Made by a program: the position numbers and the translations under genes | Notes under the pieces: model-generated | Told to the model about the DNA's origin: nothing | Seen by the model: only the letters and a program-made list of their open reading frames with translations | Databases searched by the model: none | Shown here: one piece after another, positions 54,009 to 63,082 of the stretch | How the letters are laid out: each line of letters begins with the position of its first letter | How positions within the stretch are numbered: position 1 is the first letter of the stretch | Assembly (NCBI RefSeq): GCF_020991085.1 | Contig: NZ_CP087719.1 | Coordinates: 868,001 to 932,000, forward strand | Reading direction: 5' to 3' | Origin: Roseomonas sp. OT10 | Lineage (GTDB): Bacteria; Pseudomonadota; Alphaproteobacteria; Acetobacterales; Acetobacteraceae | DNA length: 64,000 nt

Positions 54009-55013
54009 ATGCCTGTCACCCGTCGTACCCTGGCTGCCGCCTTGGCCGCCCCCTTGGCCGGCCTCGCTGCCGCCCCGCTGCTGGGGCGCGCGGCGCAGGC
54101 GCAGACGAAGTGGCAGTTCGCCACCCCCTATCCGGACGGCAACTTCCACACGCGCAACATCCGCGCCTTCGTCGAGGCGGTGCAGCAGGCCTCGGGCGGG
54201 AAGCTCGCGATCCAGCTCCACACCAACGGCGCGCTGCTGCCCATGCCGCAGATCAAGCGCGGCGTGCAGCAGGGGCAGGTGGAGCTGGGCGAGATCCTGC
54301 TCTCCGCCTACGGCAACGAGGACCCGTTCTTCGAGGTGGACGGCATCCCGCAGCTCGTCGCCGACTATGCCCAGGCGAAGCGGCTGATGGAGCTGGCGAA
54401 GCCCAAGATCGAGGCGCGCTTCCAGCGCCAGGGCCTGTCGCTGCTGTTCATGGTGCCCTGGCCGCCCTCGGGCTTCTACAGCAACACGCCGATCGAGACG
54501 ATCGAGGCGCTGCGCGGCACCCGCATGCGCACCTTCAACGTCATGACCAACCGCTTCGCCACCCTGGTCGGCGCCGCGCCCACCCTGGTGCAGGCGGCCG
54601 AGATTCCCCAGGCCTTCGCGACGGGGGTGGTGAACACCATGGTCACCAGCGCCGCGACCGGGGTGGACAGCTCCGCCTGGGACTACGCCAAGATCTTCAC
54701 CCCCGTCGGCTTCACCCTGACGCGCAACGCCGTCTTCATGTCCCGCCGCGCCTTCGAGGCGCTGCCGGCCGAGGTGCAGCAGGCGGTGCGCGCCGCCGCC
54801 GCGACGGCCGAGGCGAATGGCTGGACGCTGTCCGAGGAGGCCGCCACCAGTGCCCAGGCGACGCTGGCAGGCAAGGGCATGACGGTGAACCAGCCGACGC
54901 CGGCCCTGCTCGACGGCATGGCCAAGGTCAGCCAGACGATGGTCGACGAATGGCTGACCCGCTCGGGCGAGGACGGCAAGGCCCTGATCGCCGCCTATCG
55001 CCAGGGCGGCTGA
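54009..55013 (+). CDS. TRAP transporter substrate-binding protein (DctP-like)
   Basis: 334 residues. Signal TRRTLAAALAAPLAGLAAAPLLGRAAQAQ. DctP motifs: PYPDGNFHTRNIRAFVEAV, GEILLSAYGNEDPFFEVDGIP and LRGTRMRTFN with the arginine that binds a substrate carboxylate. GAGAGGGA lies upstream of ATG 54009. It is the periplasmic receptor of the three-gene TRAP operon that follows, importing a carboxylate with the sodium or proton gradient. Confidence 0.92.
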   Translation: MPVTRRTLAAALAAPLAGLAAAPLLGRAAQAQTKWQFATPYPDGNFHTRNIRAFVEAVQQASGGKLAIQLHTNGALLPMPQIKRGVQQGQVELGEILLSAYGNEDPFFEVDGIPQLVADYAQAKRLMELAKPKIEARFQRQGLSLLFMVPWPPSGFYSNTPIETIEALRGTRMRTFNVMTNRFATLVGAAPTLVQAAEIPQAFATGVVNTMVTSAATGVDSSAWDYAKIFTPVGFTLTRNAVFMSRRAFEALPAEVQQAVRAAAATAEANGWTLSEEAATSAQATLAGKGMTVNQPTPALLDGMAKVSQTMVDEWLTRSGEDGKALIAAYRQGG

Positions 55014-55016
55014 GGC

Positions 55017-55553
55017 GTGCTCCGCCGCGCGCTGGACGCGCTCTACCGCGCCAGCGCCGGCCTCGCCGCGCTGTCGCTCCTGGGCATCTTCCTGGTGATG
55101 ATGGGGCAGGTCGCGCTGCGGGAGCTGGGGCGGCAGCTTCCGGCGGCCGACGACATCTCCGCCTATCTCTGCGTCGCCACCACCTTCTTCGCCCTCGCCC
55201 ATACCTTCCGGCGCGGCGAGCTGATCCGCGTGGGGCTGTTGCTGGAGCGCCTCTCCCCCGGGCCGCGGCGGATCGCGGAGCTGGTGGCGCTGGCGCTGGC
55301 GGCGCTGCTGGTGGGCGCCATCGCCTGGCACACCGGGCTGGACGCGATGTTCTCCTGGGAGATCGAGGAGGTCGCCCAGGGCACGGTGCCGATCCCCCTG
55401 TGGATTCCCAAGCTCGCCATGCCGCTCGGCGCGGGCATCCTGCTGCTGGCCATCCTGGAGGAGTTCGTGGACGTGCTGCGCGGCCGCATCCCCTCCTACG
55501 TCGCCGCCGCCGCGGAACGCGCGGCGGCCGGCGACTTCTCCGCGGAGGTGTGA
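55017..55553 (+). CDS. TRAP transporter small permease (DctQ-like)
   Basis: 178 residues with four predicted helices: LSLLGIFLVMMGQVALRE, ISAYLCVATTFFALAHTFRRGELI, a third helix region near 85-105, and MPLGAGILLLAILEE. The RGELIRV motif and length fit DctQ. GTG start, 3 bases after the receptor stop; TTG start of the large permease follows 6 bases later. Confidence 0.88.
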   Translation: MLRRALDALYRASAGLAALSLLGIFLVMMGQVALRELGRQLPAADDISAYLCVATTFFALAHTFRRGELIRVGLLLERLSPGPRRIAELVALALAALLVGAIAWHTGLDAMFSWEIEEVAQGTVPIPLWIPKLAMPLGAGILLLAILEEFVDVLRGRIPSYVAAAAERAAAGDFSAEV

Positions 55554-55559
55554 GGCGCC

Positions 55560-56861
55560 TTGGACCTGCTGACCCTCTCGCTGCTGCTGCTCTTCCTGCT
55601 CTGCCTGCTGCTGGGCGCCGGGCTGTGGATCGCCCTCGCCCTGACCGGGGTGGGCTGGGTCGCGACCGCCCTGGTCCATCCGCAGCCCGGCACCTTCCTC
55701 GCCGCCGCGATGTGGGAGAGCACCGGCTCCTGGACGCTCGCCGCTCTGCCGATGTTCGTCTGGATGGGCGAGATCCTGTTCCGCACGAAGTTGAGCGAGG
55801 AGCTGTTCAACGGCCTCTCGCCCTGGGTGCGGCGCATCCCCGGCCGGCTGCTGCACGTCAACATCCTGGCCTGCGGCATCTTCGGCAGCGTCTCCGGCTC
55901 CTCCGCCGCGACCTGCGCCACCGTCTCCAAGATCGCGCTGCCGGAGCTGAGGCGGCGCGGCTATGACGAGGACACGGCGATCGGCAGCCTCGCCACCTCC
56001 GGCACGCTGGGCATCCTGATCCCGCCCTCGATCATCATGGTCGTCTACGCCGTGGCGGCGGAGGTCTCGATCGTGCGCGTCTTCCTCGCCGGCATGATCC
56101 CCGGTGCCATCGTGATGGGGCTGTTCAGCGCCTACATCATCGTCTGGGCGCTGCTGAATCCGGCCAAGCAGCCGCCGCCGGAGCCGCGCATGGGGCTGGG
56201 CGAGAAGCTGCGCGCCTCCGCCCAGCTCATCCCCTGCGCGCTGCTGATCGTCGCCGTGATCGGCACCATGTTCGTCGGCTGGGCGACGGCGACGGAGGCC
56301 GCGGCCTTCGGCGTGCTGGGCAGCCTGGTCCTGGCGGCGGTGACGGGGATGTTGAGCTGGCGCTCCTTCCTCGACAGCCTGGCCGGCGCGACGCGGCTCT
56401 CCTGCATGATCATGTTCATCCTGGCCGGCGCTGCCTTCCTCACCAAGGCCATGGCGCTGACGGGCATCCCGGCCGCGCTGGCCCAGGCGGTGGCGGCGCT
56501 CGACCTCGGCCCCTACGGCATCATCGCCCTGCTGACGGTGGTCTACGTGGTCCTGGGCACGGCGCTGGACGGCGTGTCGATGATCGTGCTCACCACCTCG
56601 ATCGTCGTGCCGATGGTCCAGCATGCCGGCTTCGACTTGGTCTGGTTCGGCATCTTCATCGTGCTGCTGGTCGAGATCGCCGAAATCACGCCGCCGGTCG
56701 GCTTCAACCTGTTCGTCATGCAGACCATGACGGGGCGGGAGCAGACGGACGTCGCCTGGGCCTCGCTGCCCTTCTTCCTGATGCTGGTGCTGACGGTGGC
56801 GATCTGCACCGTCTTCCCCGTGCTCGTCACCTGGCTGCCGGACGTGCTGCTGTCGCGCTGA
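55560..56861 (+). CDS. TRAP transporter large permease (DctM-like)
   Basis: 433 residues, twelve or so helices. GSVSGSSAATCATVSKIALPELRRRGYD and SLATSGTLGILIPPSIIMVVYAV are the DctM signature, and GVSMIVLTTSIVVPMVQ and ITPPVGFNLFVMQ lie in the C-terminal half. Starts with TTG (MDLLTLSLLLLFLLC) directly after DctQ. It forms the main transport channel. The transcript probably ends near the hairpin at 56911-56940. Confidence 0.92.
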   Translation: MDLLTLSLLLLFLLCLLLGAGLWIALALTGVGWVATALVHPQPGTFLAAAMWESTGSWTLAALPMFVWMGEILFRTKLSEELFNGLSPWVRRIPGRLLHVNILACGIFGSVSGSSAATCATVSKIALPELRRRGYDEDTAIGSLATSGTLGILIPPSIIMVVYAVAAEVSIVRVFLAGMIPGAIVMGLFSAYIIVWALLNPAKQPPPEPRMGLGEKLRASAQLIPCALLIVAVIGTMFVGWATATEAAAFGVLGSLVLAAVTGMLSWRSFLDSLAGATRLSCMIMFILAGAAFLTKAMALTGIPAALAQAVAALDLGPYGIIALLTVVYVVLGTALDGVSMIVLTTSIVVPMVQHAGFDLVWFGIFIVLLVEIAEITPPVGFNLFVMQTMTGREQTDVAWASLPFFLMLVLTVAICTVFPVLVTWLPDVLLSR

Positions 56862-56899
56862 ATCGCGGGGGTGAAACGGGGCGGCGAAAACGGGGCGGC

Positions 56900-56940
56900 G
56901 AAAAAGGAAACGCCGCCCCCGGCTGCTGCCGGGGACGGCG
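56900..56940 (-). terminator. Intrinsic terminator for the minus-strand repeat protein
   Basis: CGCCG-C-CCCCGGC (56911-56923) and GCCGGGG-A-CGGCG (56928-56940) make a 12 bp stem with one mismatch and loop TGCT. On the minus strand it is followed by TTTCCTTTTT (complement of 56901-56910), a canonical T-run. It is the clearest rho-independent terminator in the window. Two copies of GGGGCGGCGAAAA precede it on the + strand. Confidence 0.75.
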
Positions 56941-56986
56941 TCCCGCATCGCCGGTTCCGGGCCGGCCGGGGCCGGCCCGTCCGGTG

Positions 56987-57559
56987 TCAGTTCACCGGGC
57001 GGAGCGTGCCGTCCGGGCCGCGCTCGAAGACGCCGCCGCCGCCCATGAAGGCGGAGTTCATGCTGCCCGTATGGGCGGGCATGCTGCCGTAGGTCGGCGC
57101 GGGGGCGGCCGGGGCCGCTGCGGGCGCCGGCTCCGGCGCGACGCCGCGGCGGCGGGAGCGCGGCACGAACTGGCCCGTGCCGGGGCCGCCGGTGGCGGAG
57201 ACGCTGTTGCCGTCATTGACCTGCGGGCCGCCGCTGCCGAAGCCGCCCGCGCCGCGGTTCACCCGGACGCGCGGGTTGCCGCTGGCCGAGGCGCTGCGGC
57301 TCTGGTCCATCGGGCTGGCGCCCGGCGTGTTCTGCGTCGTCGGCACCGTGCCGAGCCCACGACCCGTGCTCCGCGCCGAGGCGCTGTTGCTCTGGTCCAT
57401 CGGGCTGGCGCCGACGCCGGGCAGCGCCGTCGGCACGCGCGTGTCCGCGCCCGGCGGCTGGATCGGCGGAGTCGGCTGCTGCGCCGCCGCGCCCCAGCTG
57501 GCGAGAGCCAGAACCAGGGCCGCCGCTGTGGCGCTGCCGTAGGTGGTACGCTTACTCAT
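56987..57559 (-). CDS. Exported DQSNSASAR-repeat protein, paralog 1
   Basis: 190 residues. Signal peptide ATAAALVLALASWGAAAQ. The mature chain is low-complexity with repeats GVGASPMDQSNSASAR, PGASPMDQSRSASA, NSVSATGGPGTGQFVPRSRRRG and a C-terminal GGGGVFERGPDGTLRPVN. GGGAGAG precedes ATG 57559. It shares all repeat types with the gene at 57871-58353. No domain I recognise; possibly a secreted matrix or envelope component. Confidence 0.75.
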   Translation of the reverse strand: MSKRTTYGSATAAALVLALASWGAAAQQPTPPIQPPGADTRVPTALPGVGASPMDQSNSASARSTGRGLGTVPTTQNTPGASPMDQSRSASASGNPRVRVNRGAGGFGSGGPQVNDGNSVSATGGPGTGQFVPRSRRRGVAPEPAPAAAPAAPAPTYGSMPAHTGSMNSAFMGGGGVFERGPDGTLRPVN

Positions 57560-57600
57560 CGTGGTCTCTCCCAAAAACAGGACGGCCTTATTGCCGGGAC

Positions 57601-57628
57601 AGTATGATCCGGCTTCCTGCAACTGCAA
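57601..57628 (-). promoter_or_regulatory. Candidate promoter for repeat protein paralog 1
   Basis: Minus-strand TTGCAG (57628-57623) and CATACT (57606-57601) are 16 bases apart, 42 bases upstream of the gene start. It lies in the 311 bp gap 57560-57870 between the paralogs, which otherwise holds a weak hairpin CGGGCC/GGCCCG (57828-57845) below the second paralog stop and no gene. Confidence 0.35.
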
Positions 57629-57870
57629 GGCGGCGGATCATGACCGTCACGCCCCTGCTGCGCTGCATGTCCCCGGATGGTCGGGCTTCCGGACGGTTCC
57701 ATGGCCCGGATGTCGCTGCGGCAAATCGATTCGCCGTCTCTGGACTATGATCCTGGCGATACCGCCCGTGTTGCCACAAGGGGCAGCATGGAGGCTGGTG
57801 CTGCATTGCGGTGCCGCACGGCAAAGCCGGGCCCGGAGAGGCCCGTCTTCGCCGAGCGTGCCCCCGTCCG

Positions 57871-58353
57871 TCAGTTGACTGGCTGGAGGCGGCCATCCGG
57901 GCCGCGCTGGAACACGCCGCCGCCGCCCATGTACACGCCATCGGCACTGGCCGTGGCGCGCGTTCCGCGACGCTGGCTGCGCGTCGCGACCGGACCGGTG
58001 CCCGGCCCGCCCGCGGCCGAGACGCTGTTGCTGCTGTTGATCGCCGGCCCGCCATGGACCGGCACGTTCCGGTTGACCCGCACCCGCGGCGTGGCGCGTG
58101 CCGAGGCGCTGTTGCTCTGGTCGGTGGGCGAGGCGCCCATGCCAGGGCGGGAGGTCCGGGTGGCGCCCATGCCGCCGCCGGTGGTGCGGGCGGAGGCGCT
58201 GTTGCTCTGATCGGCGGGCGAGGCGCCCATGCCGGGCATGGTGGTGGAGACATGGCTGTCCCGGCCGGTCGGCTGCATCGTCTGCGCTTCGGCGGACACA
58301 GCCCAGCTGCCGAGCGCGAGGGCCAGGGCAGCGGCGGTGGCGGTGCGGAACAT
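57871..58353 (-). CDS. Exported DQSNSASAR-repeat protein, paralog 2
   Basis: 160 residues. Signal peptide TATAAALALALGSWAVSAEAQ. Two units GMGASPADQSNSASARTTGGGMGA and GMGASPTDQSNSASARATPRVRVNR, then NSVSAAGGPGTGPVATRSQRRG and GGGGVFQRGPDGRLQPVN. AGGAGT precedes ATG 58353. Together with its paralog it marks a tandem duplication with repeat-number change. Confidence 0.75.
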   Translation of the reverse strand: MFRTATAAALALALGSWAVSAEAQTMQPTGRDSHVSTTMPGMGASPADQSNSASARTTGGGMGATRTSRPGMGASPTDQSNSASARATPRVRVNRNVPVHGGPAINSSNSVSAAGGPGTGPVATRSQRRGTRATASADGVYMGGGGVFQRGPDGRLQPVN

Positions 58354-58548
58354 CGGGACTCCTGCTGTTGCCGCCGCTGCCGGGGGTGGCGGGCGGCTGC
58401 GACGGCAACGTGGCGCCGCGCGCGAGGTTGCCGCCCTGCCCGGCCTCCAGCCCTGGACGCCGGCCCTGGACGCCGGGATGCTGGCGCGATGCGGTGCAGT
58501 GTGGCCGCATGGGCCGGCGAATCGGTCAAAGTGACGAGGAGAACCACC

Positions 58549-59058
58549 ATGCAGCCCCCCATTTCCCTGCGGGAGCCCGCCTGGCTCCGGGAGTTCAAGG
58601 CGTTCATCACCCGCGGCAACGTCCTCGATCTCGCCGTCGGCGTGGTGATCGGCGCGGCCTTCACCACCATCGTCGGCAGCCTCGTCGAGGACATCATCAA
58701 CCCGGTCATCGGCCTGCTGGTCGGCGGAATCGACTTCTCCAACCTGTTCATCGTCCTGCGCGGCGAGCGCGCCCCGTCCCTGCAGGCCACGCGCGACAGC
58801 GGCGCCGCGGTGATCGCCATCGGCCAGTTCATCAACGCGGTGATCAAGTTCCTGATCGTCGCCATGGCGATCTTCTGGCTGCTGAAGGTCCTGGCCCGCG
58901 CCGGGCTGACCAAGGCCAAGGAGGAGCCGAAGGGGCCGCCCGAGCCGACCCTGACGGAGACGCTGCTGATGGAGATCCGCGACGAGCTGAAGGGCCGTCC
59001 GCCCGTGGCCGCCGTCCTGCCGCCGCCGGGGCCGGCGAACCCTAACCCGATCGCCTGA
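58549..59058 (+). CDS. mscL: Large-conductance mechanosensitive channel MscL
   Basis: 169 residues. FKAFITRGNVLDLAVGVVIGAAFTTIVGSLVEDIINPVIGLL is the first helix and pore; the second helix is near AIGQFINAVIKFLIVAMAIFWLLK. A cytoplasmic helix and a proline/alanine tail follow. It opens under hypo-osmotic stress. GAGGAG precedes the ATG. Its last 17 bases overlap the 3' end of the convergent dinB gene. Confidence 0.95.
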   Translation: MQPPISLREPAWLREFKAFITRGNVLDLAVGVVIGAAFTTIVGSLVEDIINPVIGLLVGGIDFSNLFIVLRGERAPSLQATRDSGAAVIAIGQFINAVIKFLIVAMAIFWLLKVLARAGLTKAKEEPKGPPEPTLTETLLMEIRDELKGRPPVAAVLPPPGPANPNPIA

Positions 59059-60304
59059 TCGACCGCCCTGCGCGCACCGCATCCTCCCCGAAGCGGGCGC
59101 GCAGGGCCTCCATCGCCTGCCAGCGCGCCGCCCGCTTCGGCGCGTCCGGATCGGCGAGGTCGCCGCGATCGGCCTCCGCCGCATCCACCACCGGCTGCGC
59201 GCCGATGCCGATCAGGCGGAAGGCCGTCCCGTCCGCCTCCCGCGCCAGCAGCGGCCGGGCGGCGGCGAAGAGCGTCTCCGGCACCAGCGAGGGCGAGGCG
59301 AGGCGCGCGTTGCGCGTGCGCAGCGCGAAGTTCGCCGTCTTCAGCTTCAGCACCACCCCGCCCGCGGCCAGCCGCTTCTCCGCCAGGCGGCGGGCGACCT
59401 TCTCGCACAGCCGCCACAGCGCCGGCTCCAGCGAATCGGCGCGCACGAGGTCCGTCTCGAAGGTGGTCTCGGCGCTGACCGACTTGGTGTCGCGCCCCGG
59501 CTGCACGGGCCGCGAATCCTCGCCCCGGGCGCGGGCGACCAGGGCTGGCCCGTCCTCGCCCAGCCGCCGCAGTGCCTCGCGCGGGGAGAGCGCCTGCAAC
59601 TGCCCCAGCGTGGCGAAGCCGGCGGCGGACAGCCGGCGCGCCAGCGCCGGCCCGACGCCGGGCAGCAGCGTCACCGGCTCCCCCGCCAGCAGCGCCGGCG
59701 CCTCCGCCGCTCCGATCACGGCGAAGCCGCGCGGCTTGTCGCGCTCCACCGCGATCTTGGCGAGCAGCCGGTTGGCGGCGAGGCCGACGGAGACCGTCAC
59801 CCCCACCTCCCGCTCCACCGCCAGGGCGAAGCGCGCCAGGGTGGCGGCGGCGGGGGCGCGGTGCAGGGCCTCCGTGCCGCGCAGGTCCAGCACCGCCTCG
59901 TCGATGGAGAGCGGCTGGACCAGGGGCGTGAGGGATTCCATCAGCCCGCGCACCTGGCGGGAGGCGGCGACGTACTTCGCGAAATCCGGCTTCACCACCA
60001 CCGCGTCGGGACAGGCGGCCAGCGCCTTGAACATCGGCATGGCGGAGCGCACGCCGCGGGTGCGCGCGACGTAGCAGGCGGCGGAGACGACGCCGCGCTT
60101 CCCGCCGCCGACGATCACCGGCCGCGCCCGTAGCTCCGGCCGGTCGCGCTTCTCGACGCTGGCGAAGAAGGCGTCGCAGTCGATATGCGCGACGGTGAGG
60201 TCGAACAGCTCCGGATGCGCGACCAGCCGCCGCCCGCCGCAGCCGGCGCAGCGCAGGGCGGCGCCCTCCGTCCGGGCCAGGCAGTCGCGGCAGAGCGCGG
60301 GCAT
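59042..60304 (-). CDS. dinB: DNA polymerase IV with N-terminal zinc-binding motif
   Basis: 420 residues. The first 22 residues carry C5, C8, C19 and C22, a four-cysteine zinc-finger-like motif seen in some alphaproteobacterial DinB proteins. The Y-family core follows: HIDCDAFFASVE (metal aspartates 42 and 44), YVARTRGVRSAMP, SIDEAVLDL, then the HhH region LPGVGPALARRL and the little finger domain. It performs translesion synthesis. The end overlaps mscL; no LexA box was recognised upstream. Confidence 0.94.
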   Translation of the reverse strand: MPALCRDCLARTEGAALRCAGCGGRRLVAHPELFDLTVAHIDCDAFFASVEKRDRPELRARPVIVGGGKRGVVSAACYVARTRGVRSAMPMFKALAACPDAVVVKPDFAKYVAASRQVRGLMESLTPLVQPLSIDEAVLDLRGTEALHRAPAAATLARFALAVEREVGVTVSVGLAANRLLAKIAVERDKPRGFAVIGAAEAPALLAGEPVTLLPGVGPALARRLSAAGFATLGQLQALSPREALRRLGEDGPALVARARGEDSRPVQPGRDTKSVSAETTFETDLVRADSLEPALWRLCEKVARRLAEKRLAAGGVVLKLKTANFALRTRNARLASPSLVPETLFAAARPLLAREADGTAFRLIGIGAQPVVDAAEADRGDLADPDAPKRAARWQAMEALRARFGEDAVRAGRSIRRSG

Positions 60305-60433
60305 CGCCGCGTCATAGGCCGGCGGCCCGGAGTCCCGCCAGCATCCTGGCGCGTGGCCGGCCGCGCCGATGCGCCGCCCCGGCGGCGTCCCCGGTCCCGC
60401 GCCCGGGCAGCACGGGGCGGGAGCCGGGCGGGG

Positions 60434-61330
60434 TCAGCCGTGGTCCCAGAGCCGGGCGGCGCCGAAGACGCCGGAGCTGTCGCCGTGCCGCGCCCGGCGC
60501 AGGTTCACCGCCTTGGCATCGCCGAAGATCCAGGGCGCCATCAGCCTGGGCACCTGCTCGTAGAGGCGGGGCAGGTTGGACACGCCGCCGCCCAGCACGA
60601 TCACGTCCGGGTCCAGCACGTTCACCAGGCTCGCCAGGGCGCGGGCCAGCCGGTCGGCATGGCGTTCCAGCCCGGCGCGGGCGGCGGCGTCGCCGGTGGC
60701 GGCGCGGTCCTCCAGCCGGGAGGCGTCCCGGTGGCCCGGCCCGTCCGTGTCGCAGGCGAGGCCGGGGCCGGAGAGGTAGGTCTCCAGGCAGTTGGGCCGG
60801 CCGCACCAGCAGGTGGTGCCCGGCAGCTCCTCCGGCCGCATCCAGGGCAGGGGGGTATGGCCCCATTCGCCCGCCACGCGGTTCAGCCCGTCCAGCGGCC
60901 GGCCGTGCACGATGATGCCGCCGCCGCAGCCGGTGCCCAGGATGACCGCGAAGACCACCGGGAAGCCCGCGCCGGCGCCATCCGCCGCCTCGCTCATCGC
61001 CAGGCAGTTGGCGTCGTTCATCACCCGCACCTCCCGCCCCAGCGCGGCCGCCAGGTCGCGGTCCAGCGCCTGCCCGTTCAGGGCCTGGGTGTTGGCGTTG
61101 CGGACCAGCCCGGTGGCGGGGCTGATGCTGCCGGGGATGCCGACGCCGACCGTGCCCCGCGCGCCCAGCTCCCGCTCCGCCTCCTCCACCAGCGCCGCCA
61201 TGGCGTCGACGATGCCGGCATAGGGGCCGGGGGTGGGCCGGCGGCGGCGCAGCACGACCTTCCCCGCCCCGTCCAGGGCGACGATCTCCGTCTTGGTGCC
61301 GCCCAGATCGATGCCCAGCCGGATCCGCAT
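60434..61330 (-). CDS. ROK-family sugar kinase (fructokinase/GlcNAc kinase-like)
   Basis: 298 residues. DLGGTKTEIVALD phosphate motif at the start, MNDANCLAMSEA, ILGTGCGGGIIV, the zinc-binding CWCGRPNCLETYLSGPGL and C-terminal DPDVIVLGGGVSN. It phosphorylates a hexose or amino sugar; the family and motif fit fructokinase or N-acetylglucosamine kinase. It lies 130 bases upstream of dinB on the same strand and is divergent from tusA. Confidence 0.9.
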   Translation of the reverse strand: MRIRLGIDLGGTKTEIVALDGAGKVVLRRRRPTPGPYAGIVDAMAALVEEAERELGARGTVGVGIPGSISPATGLVRNANTQALNGQALDRDLAAALGREVRVMNDANCLAMSEAADGAGAGFPVVFAVILGTGCGGGIIVHGRPLDGLNRVAGEWGHTPLPWMRPEELPGTTCWCGRPNCLETYLSGPGLACDTDGPGHRDASRLEDRAATGDAAARAGLERHADRLARALASLVNVLDPDVIVLGGGVSNLPRLYEQVPRLMAPWIFGDAKAVNLRRARHGDSSGVFGAARLWDHG

Positions 61331-61475
61331 GCCGCGCCCCCTCCCATCCGCGGCCAGATGTGCCCGATCGGCCCATGGCGGGAAAGGACCGGCGCCGGGC
61401 GGGGCGTGGCCGGCGCTGGACAGCGCCCCGGCCGGGTGATGGACTCGCGCGGGAGGCCATGGAGAGGCGCGCGGG

Positions 61476-61748
61476 ATGAGCGAGACGGTGCTCGACGTAC
61501 AGGGCCTGACCTGCCCGCTGCCGGTGCTCAAGGCCAACAAGGCGCTGCGCGGCCTGCCGCCCGGGGCGCGCCTGACGGTGCTCGCCACCGACCCCGCCAG
61601 CGTGAAGGACTTCCAGGCCTATGCGCGGGAGACGGGCCATGCGCTGGTCGGCTTCAGCGAGGGCCAGGGCCTCTACCGCTTCACCCTGCGCAAGCGGGAG
61701 GACGCGCCCTCGGCCGAGGCGGCGGCCGCGCCGAAACCCGCGCCATGA
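61476..61748 (+). CDS. tusA: TusA-family sulfurtransferase
   Basis: 90 residues. LDVQGLTCPLPVLKANKALRGLPPG holds the CPxP motif with the sulfur-carrying Cys13 region; VLATDPASVKDFQAYARETGH is the second family block. It relays sulfur for tRNA thiolation or cofactor synthesis. Its stop overlaps the ATG of the next gene (ATGA). Confidence 0.9.
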   Translation: MSETVLDVQGLTCPLPVLKANKALRGLPPGARLTVLATDPASVKDFQAYARETGHALVGFSEGQGLYRFTLRKREDAPSAEAAAAPKPAP

Positions 61749-62677
61749 GCCTGCTCCTCCTCACCCATCGCGCCTGCCTGTCGCACGACATGGGGCCGGA
61801 CCACCCCGAATGCCCGGAGCGCCTGCGGGCGGTGATGCAGGCGCTGGAGGCGCAGGCCTTCTCGACCCTGGTGCGGGAGGAGGCGCCGCTGGCGACGGTG
61901 GAGCAGCTCTGCCGCGTCCATCCGGCCGCCCATGTGGAGGCGGTGCTCGCCATCCGCCCCACAGGGGAGGAACGCGTGCCGCTGGACGGCGACACGCTGA
62001 TGAGCGCGGGCAGCGCCGAGGCGGCGTTGCGCGCCGCCGGGGCCGGCATCGCCGCGGTGGACGCGGTGCTGCGCGGCGAGTTCCGCCGGGCCTTCTGTGC
62101 CGTCCGCCCGCCCGGCCACCATGCCGAGCCGGACCGTGCCATGGGCTTCTGCCTGTTCTCCAACATCGCCGTCGCCGCCCGCCATGCCCAGGCCGCGCAC
62201 GGCGTCGCGCGCGTCGCGGTGGTGGATTTCGACGTCCACCACGGCAACGGCACCCAGGCGGCGTTCTGGGATGCGCCGGACCTGTTCTTCGCCTCCTCGC
62301 ACCAGATGCCGCTCTACCCCGGCACCGGCTCGGCCCGGGAGCGCGGGGTGGCGGGCAACATCGTCAACGCCCCGCTGGTGCCCGGCACCAAGGGCGAGGA
62401 GTTCCGCGCCGTCTGGCGCGACATCGTGCTGCCGGCGCTGGAGGCCTTCGCCCCCGGGCTGATCCTGGTCTCGGCCGGCTTCGACGCCCATGCCCGCGAC
62501 CCCCTCGCCCAGCTCCGCCTCCAGGAAGCGGATTTCGACTGGGTGACGCGCGCCATCTGCAACGTGGCGCAGCGGGTCTGCGGCGGCCGCGTCGTCTCGA
62601 TGCTGGAGGGGGGCTACGACGTCCAGGCCCTGGCCCGCTCCACCGCCGTCCATGTCCGCGCCCTGATGGAGGCGTGA
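61745..62677 (+). CDS. Histone deacetylase-family hydrolase (acetylpolyamine amidohydrolase-like)
   Basis: 310 residues. HPECPERLRAVMQAL at the start, AVRPPGHHAEPDRAMGFCLFSNIA with the catalytic His pair, zinc ligands in DFDVHHGNGTQ and SAGFDAHARDPLAQL, and GGYDVQALARS. Bacterial members deacetylate polyamines or small acyl amides. Coupled to tusA by an ATGA overlap. Confidence 0.93.
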   Translation: MSLLLLTHRACLSHDMGPDHPECPERLRAVMQALEAQAFSTLVREEAPLATVEQLCRVHPAAHVEAVLAIRPTGEERVPLDGDTLMSAGSAEAALRAAGAGIAAVDAVLRGEFRRAFCAVRPPGHHAEPDRAMGFCLFSNIAVAARHAQAAHGVARVAVVDFDVHHGNGTQAAFWDAPDLFFASSHQMPLYPGTGSARERGVAGNIVNAPLVPGTKGEEFRAVWRDIVLPALEAFAPGLILVSAGFDAHARDPLAQLRLQEADFDWVTRAICNVAQRVCGGRVVSMLEGGYDVQALARSTAVHVRALMEA

Positions 62678-62812
62678 GGCGGCGCGGCCCTCGATTCCGG
62701 CCCCTGCGCACGGCCCGCACGATGGCGTGAGGCGGCCGCCCGGCCCGGCCCGCCGCCGGAGGGGCGCCGGTAGGCTGCTACCCCGCCTCTGGACCGGCAC
62801 GCCGTCGCCTGT

Positions 62813-63082
62813 ATGGTCCGGGGCATGCCGGATGAGCAGAGCATGACGACCGACGCCCCGCCCGTGGAGAGCCTGAGCTTCGAGGAGGCGCTGCGCGAGC
62901 TGGAGGGCATCGTGCGCGGGCTGGAACGGGGCGAGGCCCCGCTGGAGGAGGCGATCGGCGCCTATACCCGCGGCACCGCGCTGCGCGCCCATTGCGAGCG
63001 CAAGCTGAGCGAGGCGGAGCAGCGGGTGCAGGCCATCGTCCCCGGCGCCGCCGGCCCCGCCCTGCGCGAGATGGACGAGTGA
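62813..63082 (+). CDS. xseB: Exodeoxyribonuclease VII small subunit
   Basis: 89 residues. SFEEALRELEGIVRGLERGEAPLEEAIGAYTRGTALRAHCERKLSEAEQRVQ is the whole XseB domain, a two-helix bundle that binds XseA. Start may be ATG 62813, 62825 or 62843; none has a clear ribosome site. Its stop overlaps the GTG of ispA, the usual xseB-ispA order. Confidence 0.94.
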   Translation: MVRGMPDEQSMTTDAPPVESLSFEEALRELEGIVRGLERGEAPLEEAIGAYTRGTALRAHCERKLSEAEQRVQAIVPGAAGPALREMDE

